DNA of 64,000 nucleotides. Source: Xanthomonas cucurbitae (GTDB taxonomy: Bacteria; Pseudomonadota; Gammaproteobacteria; Xanthomonadales; Xanthomonadaceae). This document shows, piece after piece, positions 54,540 to 63,972 of the stretch. Under the pieces are notes generated by a model. It ran no database searches. It saw only the letters and a list, made by a program, of their open reading frames with translations, and was not told the DNA's origin. The DNA lies in the NCBI RefSeq assembly GCF_002939885.1, contig NZ_MDED01000003.1, forward strand, positions 1 to 64,000, written 5' to 3'. Position 1 is the first letter of the stretch; the number at the start of each line of letters is the position of its first letter. A program made the translations under genes and the position numbers.

Positions 54540-55540
54540 CAGGCAAGTGTTCCGGAAGGGGCAGAAGGAGTGTTGAAGGAAGCGTCGGTGCCGGCCAGCA
54601 AGCCGTCCCAGCCGAGCGCACCGCGCCCGATCAGGCCGATCAGCGCGGCGGTATTGAGGTGGCGGCCCTGCACGGCCTGCAGCGACTCGGGAACCAGTTC
54701 CGGATGGCAGACCAGCACCACATCGCAGCCGGCATCCAGATGCGCATGCACGCGCCCGGCCACACCGCCGGCGCTGAACGAGGCGGCCATGCCGATGTCG
54801 TCGGAGAACACCACGCCGCGAAAGCCCAGTTGCCCGCGCAGGATCTGCTCGATCCAGCGCGACGAATAGCCGGCCGGTTCGGGCGCCACCTGCGGGTAGA
54901 CCACGTGCGCCATCATCACCGCGTCGGCGCCGGCCTCGATGCCCGCCACGAACGGCAACAGGTCTTCGGCCTGCAGCACCTCAAGCGGACGCGGGTCGCT
55001 GGCGTGATCCACATGGGTATCTTCCAGCACCGTGCCATGGCCGGGAAAATGCTTGAGCGTGGCCGCCATGCCGGCGCCATGCAGGGCCTGCACATAGGCG
55101 CGGGTGAAGGTGGCCACGACCTGCGGATCGTCGCTGAAGGCGCGATCGCCGATGGCGCGATTGCCGCGGCCCAGGTCCACCACCGGTGCAAAACTCAGGT
55201 CCACGCCGCTGGCGCGGACTTCGCTGGCCATCAGCTGTGCATGCGCGCGGGCCGCGGCAAGCGCGCCCTCCGGATCCTGCTGGTACTGGGTGCCGAAGCT
55301 CTGCAACGGCGCCAACGCGCTGAAGCCTTCGCGAAAGCGCTGCACACGGCCGCCTTCCTGGTCCACGCAGATCAACACCGGGCGCGGCGCGGCGGCGCGG
55401 ATGGAGGCGGACAACTCGGCCACCTGCGCGCGCGAGGCGAAGTTGCGCTTGAACAGCACCACCCCGGCGACCGCATCGTGCTGCAGCCAGTCGCGTTCCT
55501 GTGCGCTGAGTTCGGTACCGGCAACGCCGATCAAAAGCAT
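54539..55540 (-). CDS. nagZ: Beta-N-acetylhexosaminidase NagZ
   Basis: A 333-residue cytoplasmic GH3 glycosidase in peptidoglycan recycling, releasing N-acetylglucosamine from GlcNAc-anhydroMurNAc peptides. The KHFPGHG motif with its catalytic His is at about 161-167, DQEGGRVQR near 61-69, and the nucleophile Asp is in SDDIGM near 247. Length is normal. Its stop overlaps the hpt start. NagZ controls AmpC induction in bacteria that have it; no ampC gene is in this window. Confidence 0.95.
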   Translation of the reverse strand: MLLIGVAGTELSAQERDWLQHDAVAGVVLFKRNFASRAQVAELSASIRAAAPRPVLICVDQEGGRVQRFREGFSALAPLQSFGTQYQQDPEGALAAARAHAQLMASEVRASGVDLSFAPVVDLGRGNRAIGDRAFSDDPQVVATFTRAYVQALHGAGMAATLKHFPGHGTVLEDTHVDHASDPRPLEVLQAEDLLPFVAGIEAGADAVMMAHVVYPQVAPEPAGYSSRWIEQILRGQLGFRGVVFSDDIGMAASFSAGGVAGRVHAHLDAGCDVVLVCHPELVPESLQAVQGRHLNTAALIGLIGRGALGWDGLLAGTDASFNTPSAPSGTLA

Positions 55541-55717
55541 GTTGGGGGACTCCCGGGCCAGGCGCCACGAGGGCGCAGCGCGGCATTGTCGCAGATGCGC
55601 GTTGCAGCGTCAGATTGCGCATTCAGGCAGGCGTTGGATCGGTAGGCTGGCGGGCAGCCACGCTGCATGGCGTCCTGACCGCCGGGTCGCCGCGCCGGTC
55701 TCGGCCTCGCCCCGGTT

Positions 55718-57292
55718 TCAGAGCACTTCCAGCTGTGCCCGCCAATGCGCCGCCTGGGCCTGGATGCCTTCCAGCACCTCGGGCGCCATGCGGTCGAGCT
55801 GCCGGTACGGCATCGCCAAGCGTTCGTTATTCCCCAGCAACGAACGTTGCCGCTGCAGAAAATCCCAATACAAGGCGTTGTACGGGCAGGCCCGTGCACC
55901 GACCCGCACCTTGCGCTGGTAGCGGCAGCCGCCGCAGTAATCGCTCATGCGGTCGATATAGGCCGCGCCGCTGATATACGGCTTGCTGCCGAGCAGGCCG
56001 CCATCGGCGAACTGGCTCATCCCCACCGTATTGGGCAGCTCCACCCACTCGAAGGCGTCGATATAGACCCCCAGGTACCAACGATGCAGCGCCTGCGGAT
56101 CCAGCCCCGCCAGCAGCGCAAAATTGCCGATCACCATCAGCCGCTGGATGTGGTGCGCATGCGCGTTGGCCAGCGAATTGCCCACCGCATCGGCCAGGCA
56201 GCGCATGCCGATCTGCCCATCCCAGAACCAGTGCGGCAACGGCAGGTGCTGATCCAGGTGATTGGTCTGCGCGTACTCAGGCATCTGTGACCAGTACACG
56301 CCGCGCACGTATTCGCGCCAGCCCAGGATCTGCCGGATGAAGCCTTCCACCGAGGCCAGCGGTGCCCGCCCCTGCCGCCAGGCAGCTTGCGCGCGCGCGA
56401 TGACTTCGGCCGGGTGCAGCATCTTGACGTTGAGCGCGAACGACAGCAGCGAATGGAACAGCCGCGGGCTACGCGTGCTCATCGCATCTTCGTAGCGGCC
56501 GAAATCCGGCAAGGCGCGTTCGATGAAGGCCTCCAGGTGCTGCAACGCTTCGGCGCGATCCAGTGGCCACGGCAACGCGTCGGCACTGGGTGCGCCGAAA
56601 CTGCGGACGCCTGCCGCTTCGATGCTGCGCCATAACTGGCTGTGATCGTGTGCGCTGCGCCAGTCTTGCGGCGCCAGCGGATCGCCTGGCCACGGCGCGC
56701 GATTGTCGTGATCGAAGTTCCAGCGCCCGCCTTCCGGTTGCCCGGCGGCATCGAGCAGGATGCGATGGCGCCTGCGCATCTGCCGATAGAACACTTCCAT
56801 GCGCCATTGGCTACCCGCGCGGAAGCACGCAGCCACCTCGTCACGCGTGGTCAGAAAATGCTCGCTATCGACCATGCGCGTGACGAACGCCTGCGTGGCA
56901 CGCCACTGCTGCAAGGCCTCGTCCAGCCGCCATTCGTCCGGGGCCTGATATTCCAGTTGCTGCGCGCGGTAATGCGCCATCAGTGCGCCAAGGTTGGCCG
57001 GAATCGACTGCCGGTTGCTGGCGGCGTCGATTGCCACGTACCGCACGCGGTGGCCAGCCTGTCGCAGCGCGGCGGCAAACGCACGCATCGCGGCGAAGAT
57101 CGCCAGGATCTTCTGCGCATGGTGCAGCACGTAGTCGGTTTCGGCGCGCACCTCCATCAGCACATGGACCACGCCAGGGTCATGCGTGGCGAACCAGCTG
57201 TGCTGCGGATTGAGCTGATCGCCCAGGATCAGGCGCAAGGTGTGGGCAGGCGTTTGCGCCGTGCTATCAGTCGAATGGGTTTCGGGCGGCAT
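55718..57292 (-). CDS. FeS-type photolyase / cryptochrome (PhrB-like)
   Basis: A 524-residue FAD-binding photolyase-family protein. N-terminal LRLILGDQLN matches the FeS-BCP group. The FeS ligands appear as Cys in GMRCLADAV and the later CGGC and ACPYNALYW Cys; four Cys would hold a 4Fe-4S cluster. The FAD-contacting WREYVRGVYW and HHIQRLMVIGNFALL segments are present. Such enzymes repair (6-4) photoproducts or act as blue-light sensors. Start ATG 57292 gives a short leader. The next gene on the strand is a flavin oxidoreductase, 166 bases upstream. Confidence 0.92.
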   Translation of the reverse strand: MPPETHSTDSTAQTPAHTLRLILGDQLNPQHSWFATHDPGVVHVLMEVRAETDYVLHHAQKILAIFAAMRAFAAALRQAGHRVRYVAIDAASNRQSIPANLGALMAHYRAQQLEYQAPDEWRLDEALQQWRATQAFVTRMVDSEHFLTTRDEVAACFRAGSQWRMEVFYRQMRRRHRILLDAAGQPEGGRWNFDHDNRAPWPGDPLAPQDWRSAHDHSQLWRSIEAAGVRSFGAPSADALPWPLDRAEALQHLEAFIERALPDFGRYEDAMSTRSPRLFHSLLSFALNVKMLHPAEVIARAQAAWRQGRAPLASVEGFIRQILGWREYVRGVYWSQMPEYAQTNHLDQHLPLPHWFWDGQIGMRCLADAVGNSLANAHAHHIQRLMVIGNFALLAGLDPQALHRWYLGVYIDAFEWVELPNTVGMSQFADGGLLGSKPYISGAAYIDRMSDYCGGCRYQRKVRVGARACPYNALYWDFLQRQRSLLGNNERLAMPYRQLDRMAPEVLEGIQAQAAHWRAQLEVL

Positions 57293-57458
57293 CACCAACG
57301 TCGGCCCAGCACAGCCGTGGCGGGCACTGCGGATTGCGTAGCGCGCAGCAGCGTGTGCAGCGTGTGCAGCGTTGTCGAAAGCATGCCGGGCGATGCGACC
57401 ACGCGCGTGCATTGCAGGCAGTGCTGCATCGCTACCGACGCGGCGGCACGCCATCCCA

Positions 57459-58475
57459 TCACTGCGGCTTGACGCCTGTTACCGTGACGCCGGCCACCTC
57501 GCGTGCCAGGGCAGTTCCGCTGCGCCAGGCGCCTTCGACCTTCCCACCCGCCAGCCAGTCGCCACACAGGCCGAGCCCGAGGCTGGCATCCCAGACAGAG
57601 CCGGCCTGCAATGGCGGATCAGTACTGGCCGCCACCCAGCGATACGCGTCGCAGGCCAGCGGTGGCGGCAGGCCCAGCGCCGCCAGTTCGGGCAACAGGC
57701 TGGCGATCACCTGCGCGGGCGTGGCATCGCCATGCACCTGGCTCCACGTCGCCGTGGCATGCAGCAACCAGGTCTCGGCACCGGCGCGTGCGGGTTTGCT
57801 GGAATCGCGCGCCACCCAGCGCACCGGGCCGGCGTTGACGAACAAGGCGTCGTAGCCCGGATCGATGGGCGCAGCAAACCGCAACACGACGGCCCAGGCC
57901 GGCAACATCTGCGCGCTGCGGGCAACGCGCAACAGCGCAGGTGCGCGCTCGGCCAGCAACCTGGCCGCATCGGGAGCCGGCACTGCCAGCAGCACCGCAT
58001 CGACCATCTGTGTTGCCGCTGCAGTCGCAGCACCGAGGTTGACCACCCATCCCGCGCTGCTGCGCTCGATCGCATGGACACTCGTCCGCGTGCGCACCTC
58101 CAGGCCGGCTGCCAGCGCGCGTGCGGGTGCGTCCATCGTGGGAGTCCCCACAAACCGCGCCAATGCGCGTTGCGAGTGGCGCAGCGTGGCGCCATCCCAA
58201 CTGGCGACCCGTGCCGGCCAGCGCGCGGCGATGCCGGCAGCGATCCATGCATCCACCACGGCCGCAAAACCCGGATCGCGCGCGGTGAAGTACTGCGCGC
58301 CGTCGTCGCACTGCCAGCCCTGTCCGGTGCAGGTATGCAGGCGTCCGCCAACTGTGTCGGCGCTTTCGTACACCGTTACGCGAAGGCCAACTCTCTGCAG
58401 TGCATCGGCGCAGGCCAGCCCCGCCAGGCCGGCACCAATGATCGCCACGCGCGTTGGGCGGCATGGCGACATCAT
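57459..58475 (-). CDS. FAD-dependent oxidoreductase, renalase-like
   Basis: A 338-residue flavoprotein with the dinucleotide motif VAIIGAGLAGLACADAL (residues 10-26), the FAD acidic residue in VYESADTVGGRLH, and the C-terminal GLGLCGDWLAGGKVEGAW segment. The family includes renalase-like and amine-oxidase-type proteins; the substrate is not clear. ATG 58475 is preferred over the upstream GTG 58493. The next gene upstream is a DsbA-like oxidoreductase. Confidence 0.87.
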   Translation of the reverse strand: MMSPCRPTRVAIIGAGLAGLACADALQRVGLRVTVYESADTVGGRLHTCTGQGWQCDDGAQYFTARDPGFAAVVDAWIAAGIAARWPARVASWDGATLRHSQRALARFVGTPTMDAPARALAAGLEVRTRTSVHAIERSSAGWVVNLGAATAAATQMVDAVLLAVPAPDAARLLAERAPALLRVARSAQMLPAWAVVLRFAAPIDPGYDALFVNAGPVRWVARDSSKPARAGAETWLLHATATWSQVHGDATPAQVIASLLPELAALGLPPPLACDAYRWVAASTDPPLQAGSVWDASLGLGLCGDWLAGGKVEGAWRSGTALAREVAGVTVTGVKPQ

Positions 58476-58514
58476 CGGATCAACACCTTGCACAGACGTG
58501 CTGCCATCGGCAGG

Positions 58515-59198
58515 TCAGACCGCGCAGCCATCCGGCCCGCAGGCGTCGGCGCCACCGACAGGCACCGATTCGGCGGCCAGCTGCAACAGCGCCTGCGCAA
58601 AACTCTCCGGCGGCTGCGCCCCCTGGATCAGGCTGCGTCCGTCGATCACGAAACTGGGCACTGCCCGGATGCCCAGTGCGCTGGCCTGTGCCAACTGCGC
58701 CTGCACTTCCACCGTGCCTTCGTCGGAGTCCAGCATTGCCTGCACCCGCGCAGCCGCCAGACCGCCGGCCTCACCGGCATTCACCAGCGTCTGCGTCGCC
58801 GCAACGTTGCGGCCTTCGGCGAAATGCGCATGGAACAGGGCTTCCATCACCGCACCCACATCGCCTTCGTGGGTGGCCAGCCACAGCAGCCGATGCGCAC
58901 GCAGGGTATTGACCTGCACCTGGCCGCGGCCAAAATCCAATGGCAGGCCCTCGGCGCGCGCCGTGGCCTGGGTCTGCGCAAGCATCTGATCTACGCGTGC
59001 GGCACCGCCGAACTTGCGTGCCAGGGCATCGCGCAACGGCACCGGATCTGTGCCGGCCTCCGGGTCCAGCTCGAACGCGTGGTAATGAATGTCCAGCGCC
59101 GGCGCCTTGTCGCCAAGCGCGGCAATGGCCTGTTCGAAACGGCGTTTGCCGATCCAGCACCAGGGGCAGACCACGTCGGACCAGATATCGATGCGCAT
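58515..59198 (-). CDS. DsbA family oxidoreductase (FrnE-like)
   Basis: A 227-residue thioredoxin-fold protein. Active site CPWC at Cys11-Cys14 near the N-terminus, no signal peptide, then a large helical insert and the FVIDGRSLIQGAQ cis-Pro region (VPSFVIDG). This is the cytoplasmic FrnE/2-hydroxychromene-type DsbA group, seen in oxidative stress. The ATG at 59198 follows directly on a repeat-filled gap. The last residues carry a Cys pair (CGPDGC). Function otherwise unknown. Confidence 0.9.
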   Translation of the reverse strand: MRIDIWSDVVCPWCWIGKRRFEQAIAALGDKAPALDIHYHAFELDPEAGTDPVPLRDALARKFGGAARVDQMLAQTQATARAEGLPLDFGRGQVQVNTLRAHRLLWLATHEGDVGAVMEALFHAHFAEGRNVAATQTLVNAGEAGGLAAARVQAMLDSDEGTVEVQAQLAQASALGIRAVPSFVIDGRSLIQGAQPPESFAQALLQLAAESVPVGGADACGPDGCAV

Positions 59199-59352
59199 AA
59201 GCGGGGATTGGGGATTTGGCAGTGGGGATTGGCAGAGCATAAGCCCCAACACGCGGATTGGGGATTGGGGATTGGGGATTGGCAACGCATCGTCCAGGGC
59301 CGACGCATCACCCTTGCTCCTTTACCAATCCCCAATCCCCAATCCCGACTCC
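59199..59352. repeat. GGATTGGG repeat block, inverted, in the DsbA-CYTH gap
   Basis: Forward copies (GGGGATTGGGGATT and a perfect tandem GGATTGGG run at 59256-59283) fill 59202-59283; complementary copies (CCAATCCCCAATCCCC) lie at 59325-59348. The right part overlaps the end of the CYTH gene, supplying its last nine codons and stop. Confidence 0.8.
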
Positions 59353-59837
59353 CGCCACTGCTTGAACGGATGCGATGCCAGCGCCAGATTGTAGTAACGC
59401 GTGTCGTCGGTCACTTCCGCGCCGATCCACTCGGGCTTGGCAAAGGCTTCATCGGCACTGGCGAGCTCGATCTCGGCCACCACCAGCCCGGCGTTGTCGC
59501 CGAGAAATTCGTCCACTTCCCACATATGGCCCTGGTACTGGACCAGATGCCGGCGCTTGTCGATCAGCCCGCCGACACACAGGTCCAGCAGCGCGCGCGC
59601 ATCGGCAACGGGAATCGGGTACTCGAACTCCTGCCGGGTATGCCCCACCTCGCGCGACTTCAGATTCAAGAACGCGCTCTCGCCCTGCACCCGGACCCGT
59701 ACCGACGCATTCTGCGCCACGCTACGCAACGCCGCCTGGTCATTGATGTAGCCCTGCGCCATCGGGATCACCGCATGCGCGGCAGCACGCCACCCATCGC
59801 CGGTGACGAGAAACTTGCGTTCGATTTCGAGAGGCAT
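59322..59837 (-). CDS. CYTH domain protein (triphosphate-binding)
   Basis: A 171-residue protein with the CYTH signature EIERKFLV at residues 4-11, a Lys/Arg-rich barrel, and GHTRQEFEYPIP and MWEVDEFLGDNAGLVVAEIEL. The CYTH tunnel holds class IV adenylate cyclases and inorganic triphosphatases; this short form is likely a triphosphatase. Its C-terminus (ESGLGIGDW) and stop are encoded by the neighbouring intergenic repeat, so the natural end may have been altered by the repeat. The rest of the fold is complete without these residues. Confidence 0.88.
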   Translation of the reverse strand: MPLEIERKFLVTGDGWRAAAHAVIPMAQGYINDQAALRSVAQNASVRVRVQGESAFLNLKSREVGHTRQEFEYPIPVADARALLDLCVGGLIDKRRHLVQYQGHMWEVDEFLGDNAGLVVAEIELASADEAFAKPEWIGAEVTDDTRYYNLALASHPFKQWRESGLGIGDW

Positions 59838-59920
59838 GGGAATCGGGAATCGGGAATCGGGAATCGGGAAAGCATAAGCCGTCCGCCGTTACGATTCCCT
59901 ATTCCCTATTCCCGATTCAC
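59838..59920. repeat. GGGAATCG repeat block, inverted, in the CYTH-rlmD gap
   Basis: Four tandem GGGAATCG copies at 59838-59869 face the complementary CGATTCCCTATTCCC words at 59890-59916. The 79-base gap is almost entirely repeat. It borders the rlmD stop. Confidence 0.82.
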
Positions 59921-61251
59921 CGCTTCTCAAACACCGCAATACTTTCCACATGCGCGGTGTGCGGGAACATGTCCATCGCCCCCGCCGACACCAGGGTGAA
60001 GCCCTGTTCGTTGACCAGATAGCCGGCATCGCGCGCCAGTGAACCGGGGTGGCAGCTGACGTAGACGATGCGCTGGAAGCGCTTCAATGGCAGCTGTTGC
60101 AGCACTTCCAGTGCGCCGGAACGCGGCGGATCGAGCAGCAGCTTGTCGAAGCCCTGCTTCATCCATGGCGCATTGCGTTGGTCCTGGGTGAGGTCGGCGG
60201 CGTAGAACTGCGCGTTGGCCAGGCCATTGCGCTCGGCGTTTTCCTTGGCGCGCGCTACCAGCCCGGCATCGCCTTCCACGCCTACCACCTCGCGCACTGT
60301 GCGTGCCAGCGGCAGGGTGAAGTTACCCAGGCCGCAGAACAAATCCAGCACACGATCGTCAGCGCTGGCATCGAGCAGCGCCAGCGCATGCGCGATCATC
60401 TTCTGGTTGAGCGAGGCATTGACCTGGATGAAGTCCAGCGGCCGGAACGCCAGCTCGACATCCCATTGCGGCAGGCGGAATGCCAGCGGCACCTCGCGCG
60501 GCCACAGCGGGTGCACGCTGTCCACGCCGCCGGGCTGCAGGAAGATGGCAAAGCCGTGCGTCTGGGCAAATTCCACCCAGGCCTGCTGATCGCGCTCGCT
60601 GAGCGGCTGCATGTGACGGATGGTCAGCGCCACCGCTTCGTCGCCAGCGATGAATTCGATCTGTGGGATGTCGCGCTTGCCGTCCATGCCTTCGATCAGC
60701 GCCGCCAGCAACGGGATCTTCTCGCCGATCTGCGGAATCACCGTGTAGCACACCGACAGGTCGGCCACGAAACGCGGGTCCAGCTCGCGGAAGCCGACCA
60801 GGGTCTTGTCCTTCTTCTCCACCCGCCTCACCGAGAAACGCCCCTTGCGCCGGTAGCCCCAGCTGTCACCCACCAGGGCAGGCAACACGGTCTGCGGGGT
60901 GACATGCCCGATCCGTTCGAGGTTGTCGGTCAGCACGCGCTGCTTGGCGAGGATCTGCTGCGATTGTTCCAGGTGCTGCAGCACGCAACCGGCGCAGACG
61001 CCGAAGTGCGGGCAACGCGGAGCCACCCGCTGCGGTGAGGCCTCCAGCACTTCGATCGTTTTGGCTTCGTCGAAATGGCGGCTGCGCGCGGTGGGTTCGG
61101 CACGTACCTGTTCGCCCGGCAAGGCGCCGCTGATGAAGGTCACCTTGCCGCCCTCGCCGTCGCGACGGGCCACTCCGCGGCCGTCGTGGCTGAGATCGGT
61201 GATGGCGGTCTGGAAAGGAGTACGGTCTAGGCGATTGCGGGTTCTGGCCAC
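59917..61251 (-). CDS. rlmD: 23S rRNA (uracil-1939-C5)-methyltransferase RlmD
   Basis: A 444-residue SAM-dependent rRNA methyltransferase. N-terminal TRAM domain (about 10-65), a 4Fe-4S cluster site CPHFGVCAGC (Cys80, Cys86, Cys89, plus a further Cys near 167), and the methyltransferase domain with catalytic Cys400 in VSCHPGSLARD. SAM motif VLDLFCGLGNFTLPL is present. GTG start at 61251 gives the normal length; a longer reading adds low-quality sequence. Divergent from the REC-Hpt gene. Confidence 0.95.
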   Translation of the reverse strand: MARTRNRLDRTPFQTAITDLSHDGRGVARRDGEGGKVTFISGALPGEQVRAEPTARSRHFDEAKTIEVLEASPQRVAPRCPHFGVCAGCVLQHLEQSQQILAKQRVLTDNLERIGHVTPQTVLPALVGDSWGYRRKGRFSVRRVEKKDKTLVGFRELDPRFVADLSVCYTVIPQIGEKIPLLAALIEGMDGKRDIPQIEFIAGDEAVALTIRHMQPLSERDQQAWVEFAQTHGFAIFLQPGGVDSVHPLWPREVPLAFRLPQWDVELAFRPLDFIQVNASLNQKMIAHALALLDASADDRVLDLFCGLGNFTLPLARTVREVVGVEGDAGLVARAKENAERNGLANAQFYAADLTQDQRNAPWMKQGFDKLLLDPPRSGALEVLQQLPLKRFQRIVYVSCHPGSLARDAGYLVNEQGFTLVSAGAMDMFPHTAHVESIAVFEKR

Positions 61252-61409
61252 GTGGCGACAGGCTGCGGGCAAAAAGGGTGCGTATTGTCGCAGATGCGAT
61301 CGACGCCGGCCTCGCCGGGCAGCGCGGCAATTGTGGCGCCCCACAAACACAGGCACACTTCGCCAACGCGCGGCAGGTCAGGACGCGGCATCGCTGGCAA
61401 GGAGGCAGC

Positions 61410-62132
61410 ATGAATATTGCAACCCGTCAAGAACCCCATCCACGCCTGCTGTTGGTGGAAGACGACCCGATCAGCCGTGGCTTCCTGCAAGCCGCGCTGG
61501 AAAGCCTGCCGGCCCTGGTCGACTGGGCCGATTCATTGGCATCGGCGCTGGACCGCGCCCGCGAGCGCCGTCACGATCTGTGGCTGATCGATGTCAACCT
61601 TCCCGACGGCACCGGCGGTGGCCTGCTGCGCGCATTGCGCCTGCTGCATCCGGACGTGCCCGCGTTGGCGCATACCGCCGACGGCAATGCGGACATGCAG
61701 CGCGACCTGCAATCGGAAGGATTCCTGGAAATGCTGGTCAAGCCGCTGTCCACCGAACGCCTGTTGCAAGCCGTACGCCGCGGGCTGTCGCGCGGCCGCT
61801 ACAGCGTGGCACCGGCGGGAGTGCTGGATATCGCCACCCACGATTGGGACGAGACGGCCGCACTGAGTGCGCTCAACGGTCAGCAGCACCACCTCAATGC
61901 CTTGCGCGAGTTGTTCCTGGCAGAGCTACCTGGCACCCGTGATGCGGTGGACTCGGCCCTGAAGATCAGCGACGGGCAGGCCTTGCGTGACCACCTGCAC
62001 CGCCTGCAGGCCAGCTGCGGCTTTGTCGGCGCCGCCCGCCTGGCCGGCGCCGTGCGCCTGCTGCGCGGCGACCCGCAGTCGCGCACCGCACAGACCCAGT
62101 TCCACGCGGCGGTGACGGCCTTGCTGCGCTGA
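61410..62132 (+). CDS. Response regulator with C-terminal Hpt domain
   Basis: A 240-residue cytoplasmic protein. REC domain (about 15-125) with acidic pair at 18-19, phospho-accepting Asp61 (LIDVNLPDG), Thr89 and Lys111. After a linker an Hpt domain (about 150-235) carries His197 in LHRLQASCGF. There is no DNA-binding or catalytic output domain. It should act as a phosphorelay intermediate or phosphate sink and passes phosphate from REC to Hpt or the reverse. The cognate kinase is not in this window. RBS AAGGAGG at 61398-61404. Confidence 0.92.
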   Translation: MNIATRQEPHPRLLLVEDDPISRGFLQAALESLPALVDWADSLASALDRARERRHDLWLIDVNLPDGTGGGLLRALRLLHPDVPALAHTADGNADMQRDLQSEGFLEMLVKPLSTERLLQAVRRGLSRGRYSVAPAGVLDIATHDWDETAALSALNGQQHHLNALRELFLAELPGTRDAVDSALKISDGQALRDHLHRLQASCGFVGAARLAGAVRLLRGDPQSRTAQTQFHAAVTALLR

Positions 62133-62150
62133 GCCACGCCGCGCGGGCGC

Positions 62151-62873
62151 TCAGCGATGGCGCGCCAGATCCTCGAGCATTTCCCAGGATTTCAGGCCGC
62201 GCCCGTTCAAATGCTGCAGCAGCACGCGGCGCATGCTGCGCCGCAGGCCGGGCATGTCCTCGGCGGCCGGCATGCGGTCTTCCCCCAGGGCCAGCAACCC
62301 CGCACCGGTAACGGTTTCGCGCCGGTCCTGCGCCAGGCGTTCGCTCAGCACACGCATGGCGCCGTCCTGGGCATCGAGCCGATACCGCGCAGCCGGGTCG
62401 ATCGGCTGGCCATCACTGTCGTGTTGCAGATCGAAGCCGAACCCCAGCCCCTCCAGCACGTCGCGCTCGAACCGGCGCAACCCCCAGGCCAGTGGCAGTT
62501 CGGAGGCCAGATGCGCGCGCGCCTGCGCATAGCACGCGTACAACTCCGGCACCGCATCATTGCGTGGCGCAAGGCGCAGCAGCAGTTCGCACATATAGAA
62601 ACCGGCCAGCATGCGTTCGCCGACCAGACGCGGCGCGGTATCCAGCGCCTCGGCCTGGCGCAACTGTGCGAGCTCGCCGCGTTGCACGGCACTGAACTGG
62701 ATCAACTGCAACGGCTGCAATGCCGCCCGCAACGCCTGCTTGCGCGGCCCGTGCACACCACGCGCCAGCAGTCCCACCCGCCCGTGCTGTTCGGTCAGCA
62801 CCTCCACCAGCAAGCTGGTTTCGCGCCAGGCCCGCACATGCAATACGAAGCCGGGCTCGTGTTCGATCAGCAT
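62151..62873 (-). CDS. recO: DNA repair protein RecO
   Basis: A 240-residue recombination mediator: N-terminal OB fold ([21 protein letters not shown]...GLLARGVHG) and helical C-terminal domain ([18 protein letters not shown]). RecO acts with RecR to load RecA on single-stranded DNA. The Cys zinc ligands of some RecO proteins are absent, as usual in proteobacteria. Part of the minus-strand rnc-era-recO order known from many genomes. It ends 18 bases from the REC-Hpt stop. Confidence 0.95.
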   Translation of the reverse strand: MLIEHEPGFVLHVRAWRETSLLVEVLTEQHGRVGLLARGVHGPRKQALRAALQPLQLIQFSAVQRGELAQLRQAEALDTAPRLVGERMLAGFYMCELLLRLAPRNDAVPELYACYAQARAHLASELPLAWGLRRFERDVLEGLGFGFDLQHDSDGQPIDPAARYRLDAQDGAMRVLSERLAQDRRETVTGAGLLALGEDRMPAAEDMPGLRRSMRRVLLQHLNGRGLKSWEMLEDLARHR

Positions 62874-62877
62874 GCGA

Positions 62878-63073
62878 GGAGGAGCCGGGACTTGGGAAAA
62901 GCCAGGGCAAGCAGCTGCTCGCCACGTCGCCGAAAATGCACGCCGCCGTCGCCGCCAAATCCAAGCGCCATGCGGTCAGCACCAAAGGCGCACCACAGCG
63001 CCGTTTTCCGCTTGCTTCGGATGAACGCTCCAGCGCTCTTCCCGGGTCCCGGGTCCCGGGTCCCCGGTCCCGG
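62878..63073. repeat. GGGACC/CCCGGGTC repeat words in the recO-era gap
   Basis: GGAGCCGGGACTTGGG near 62880-62895 is matched on the other side by the tandem CCCGGGT words (four near copies) at 63042-63072. The pair is a GC-rich variant of the other intergenic repeats in this window. No other features are seen in the gap. Confidence 0.6.
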
Positions 63074-63075
63074 CC

Positions 63076-63972
63076 TCATTCGTAGCCGAACGCCTTCAAC
63101 GCCGCCTCGTCGTCCGACCAGCCTTCGCGCACGCGCACCCAGGTTTCCAGGAACACCTTGGCACCGAACAGCCGCTCCATCTGCAGGCGCGCCTTGCCGC
63201 CGATGTCCTTCAGGCGGGTGCCGCCCTTGCCGATCACGATGGCCTTCTGGCCTTCGCGCTCGACCCAGATCACCGCACCAATGCGCAGCAGCGCGCCGTC
63301 TTCGGCAAACCGTTCGATCTCCACCGTGGTGGCATACGGCAATTCTTCGCCGAGCTGACGCATCAGCTGCTCGCGGACCAGCTCGCCGGCCAGGAAACGC
63401 TGGCTGCGGTCGGTGATTTCGTCCTCGCCGAACATCGCCTCGGCTTCGGGCACCAGCTTGAGCAGATCGCTCACCAAGGCTTCCAGCCCCTTGCGCTTGA
63501 GCGCGGAGACCGGATGCACCGCCGCGAAGGTGCGCCCTTCGCTGACCTGGGCCAGGAACGGGAACAGCGCGGTCTTGTCCTTGAGCCGGTCCACCTTGTT
63601 GACCACCAGCACGACCGGCACGTTGGCATCGCTGAGCACGCGGAAGGCCAGGGTGTCCTCTTCGTCCCAGCGGCCGGCCTCGATCACCAGCACGGCCGCA
63701 TCCACACCTTCGAGCGAGCCGCGCGCGGCACGGTTCATCACCCGGTTCATCGCGCGCTTCTGCTCGCGATGCAGCCCGGGCGTGTCGACCAGCATCAGCT
63801 GGCCTTCCGGGAAGGTGGCGATGCCCAGCAAGCGGTGGCGCGTGGTCTGCGGCCGGTTGGAGACGATGCTGACCTTGGCGCCCACCAGGGCATTGGTCAA
63901 GGTGGATTTGCCGACATTCGGCCGGCCGATCACGGCAACGCTGCCGCTACGGTGGGGAGTGGTTTCGCTCAC
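63076..63972 (-). CDS. era: GTPase Era
   Basis: A 298-residue ribosome-associated GTPase. G1 GRPNVGKST (residues 17-25), G3 DTPG, G4 NKVD, and the C-terminal KH domain with [11 protein letters not shown]. It binds 16S rRNA near the 3' end and helps 30S maturation. The GTG start at 63972 overlaps the rnc stop (GTGA). Conserved rnc-era order supports the call. Confidence 0.97.
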   Translation of the reverse strand: MSETTPHRSGSVAVIGRPNVGKSTLTNALVGAKVSIVSNRPQTTRHRLLGIATFPEGQLMLVDTPGLHREQKRAMNRVMNRAARGSLEGVDAAVLVIEAGRWDEEDTLAFRVLSDANVPVVLVVNKVDRLKDKTALFPFLAQVSEGRTFAAVHPVSALKRKGLEALVSDLLKLVPEAEAMFGEDEITDRSQRFLAGELVREQLMRQLGEELPYATTVEIERFAEDGALLRIGAVIWVEREGQKAIVIGKGGTRLKDIGGKARLQMERLFGAKVFLETWVRVREGWSDDEAALKAFGYE

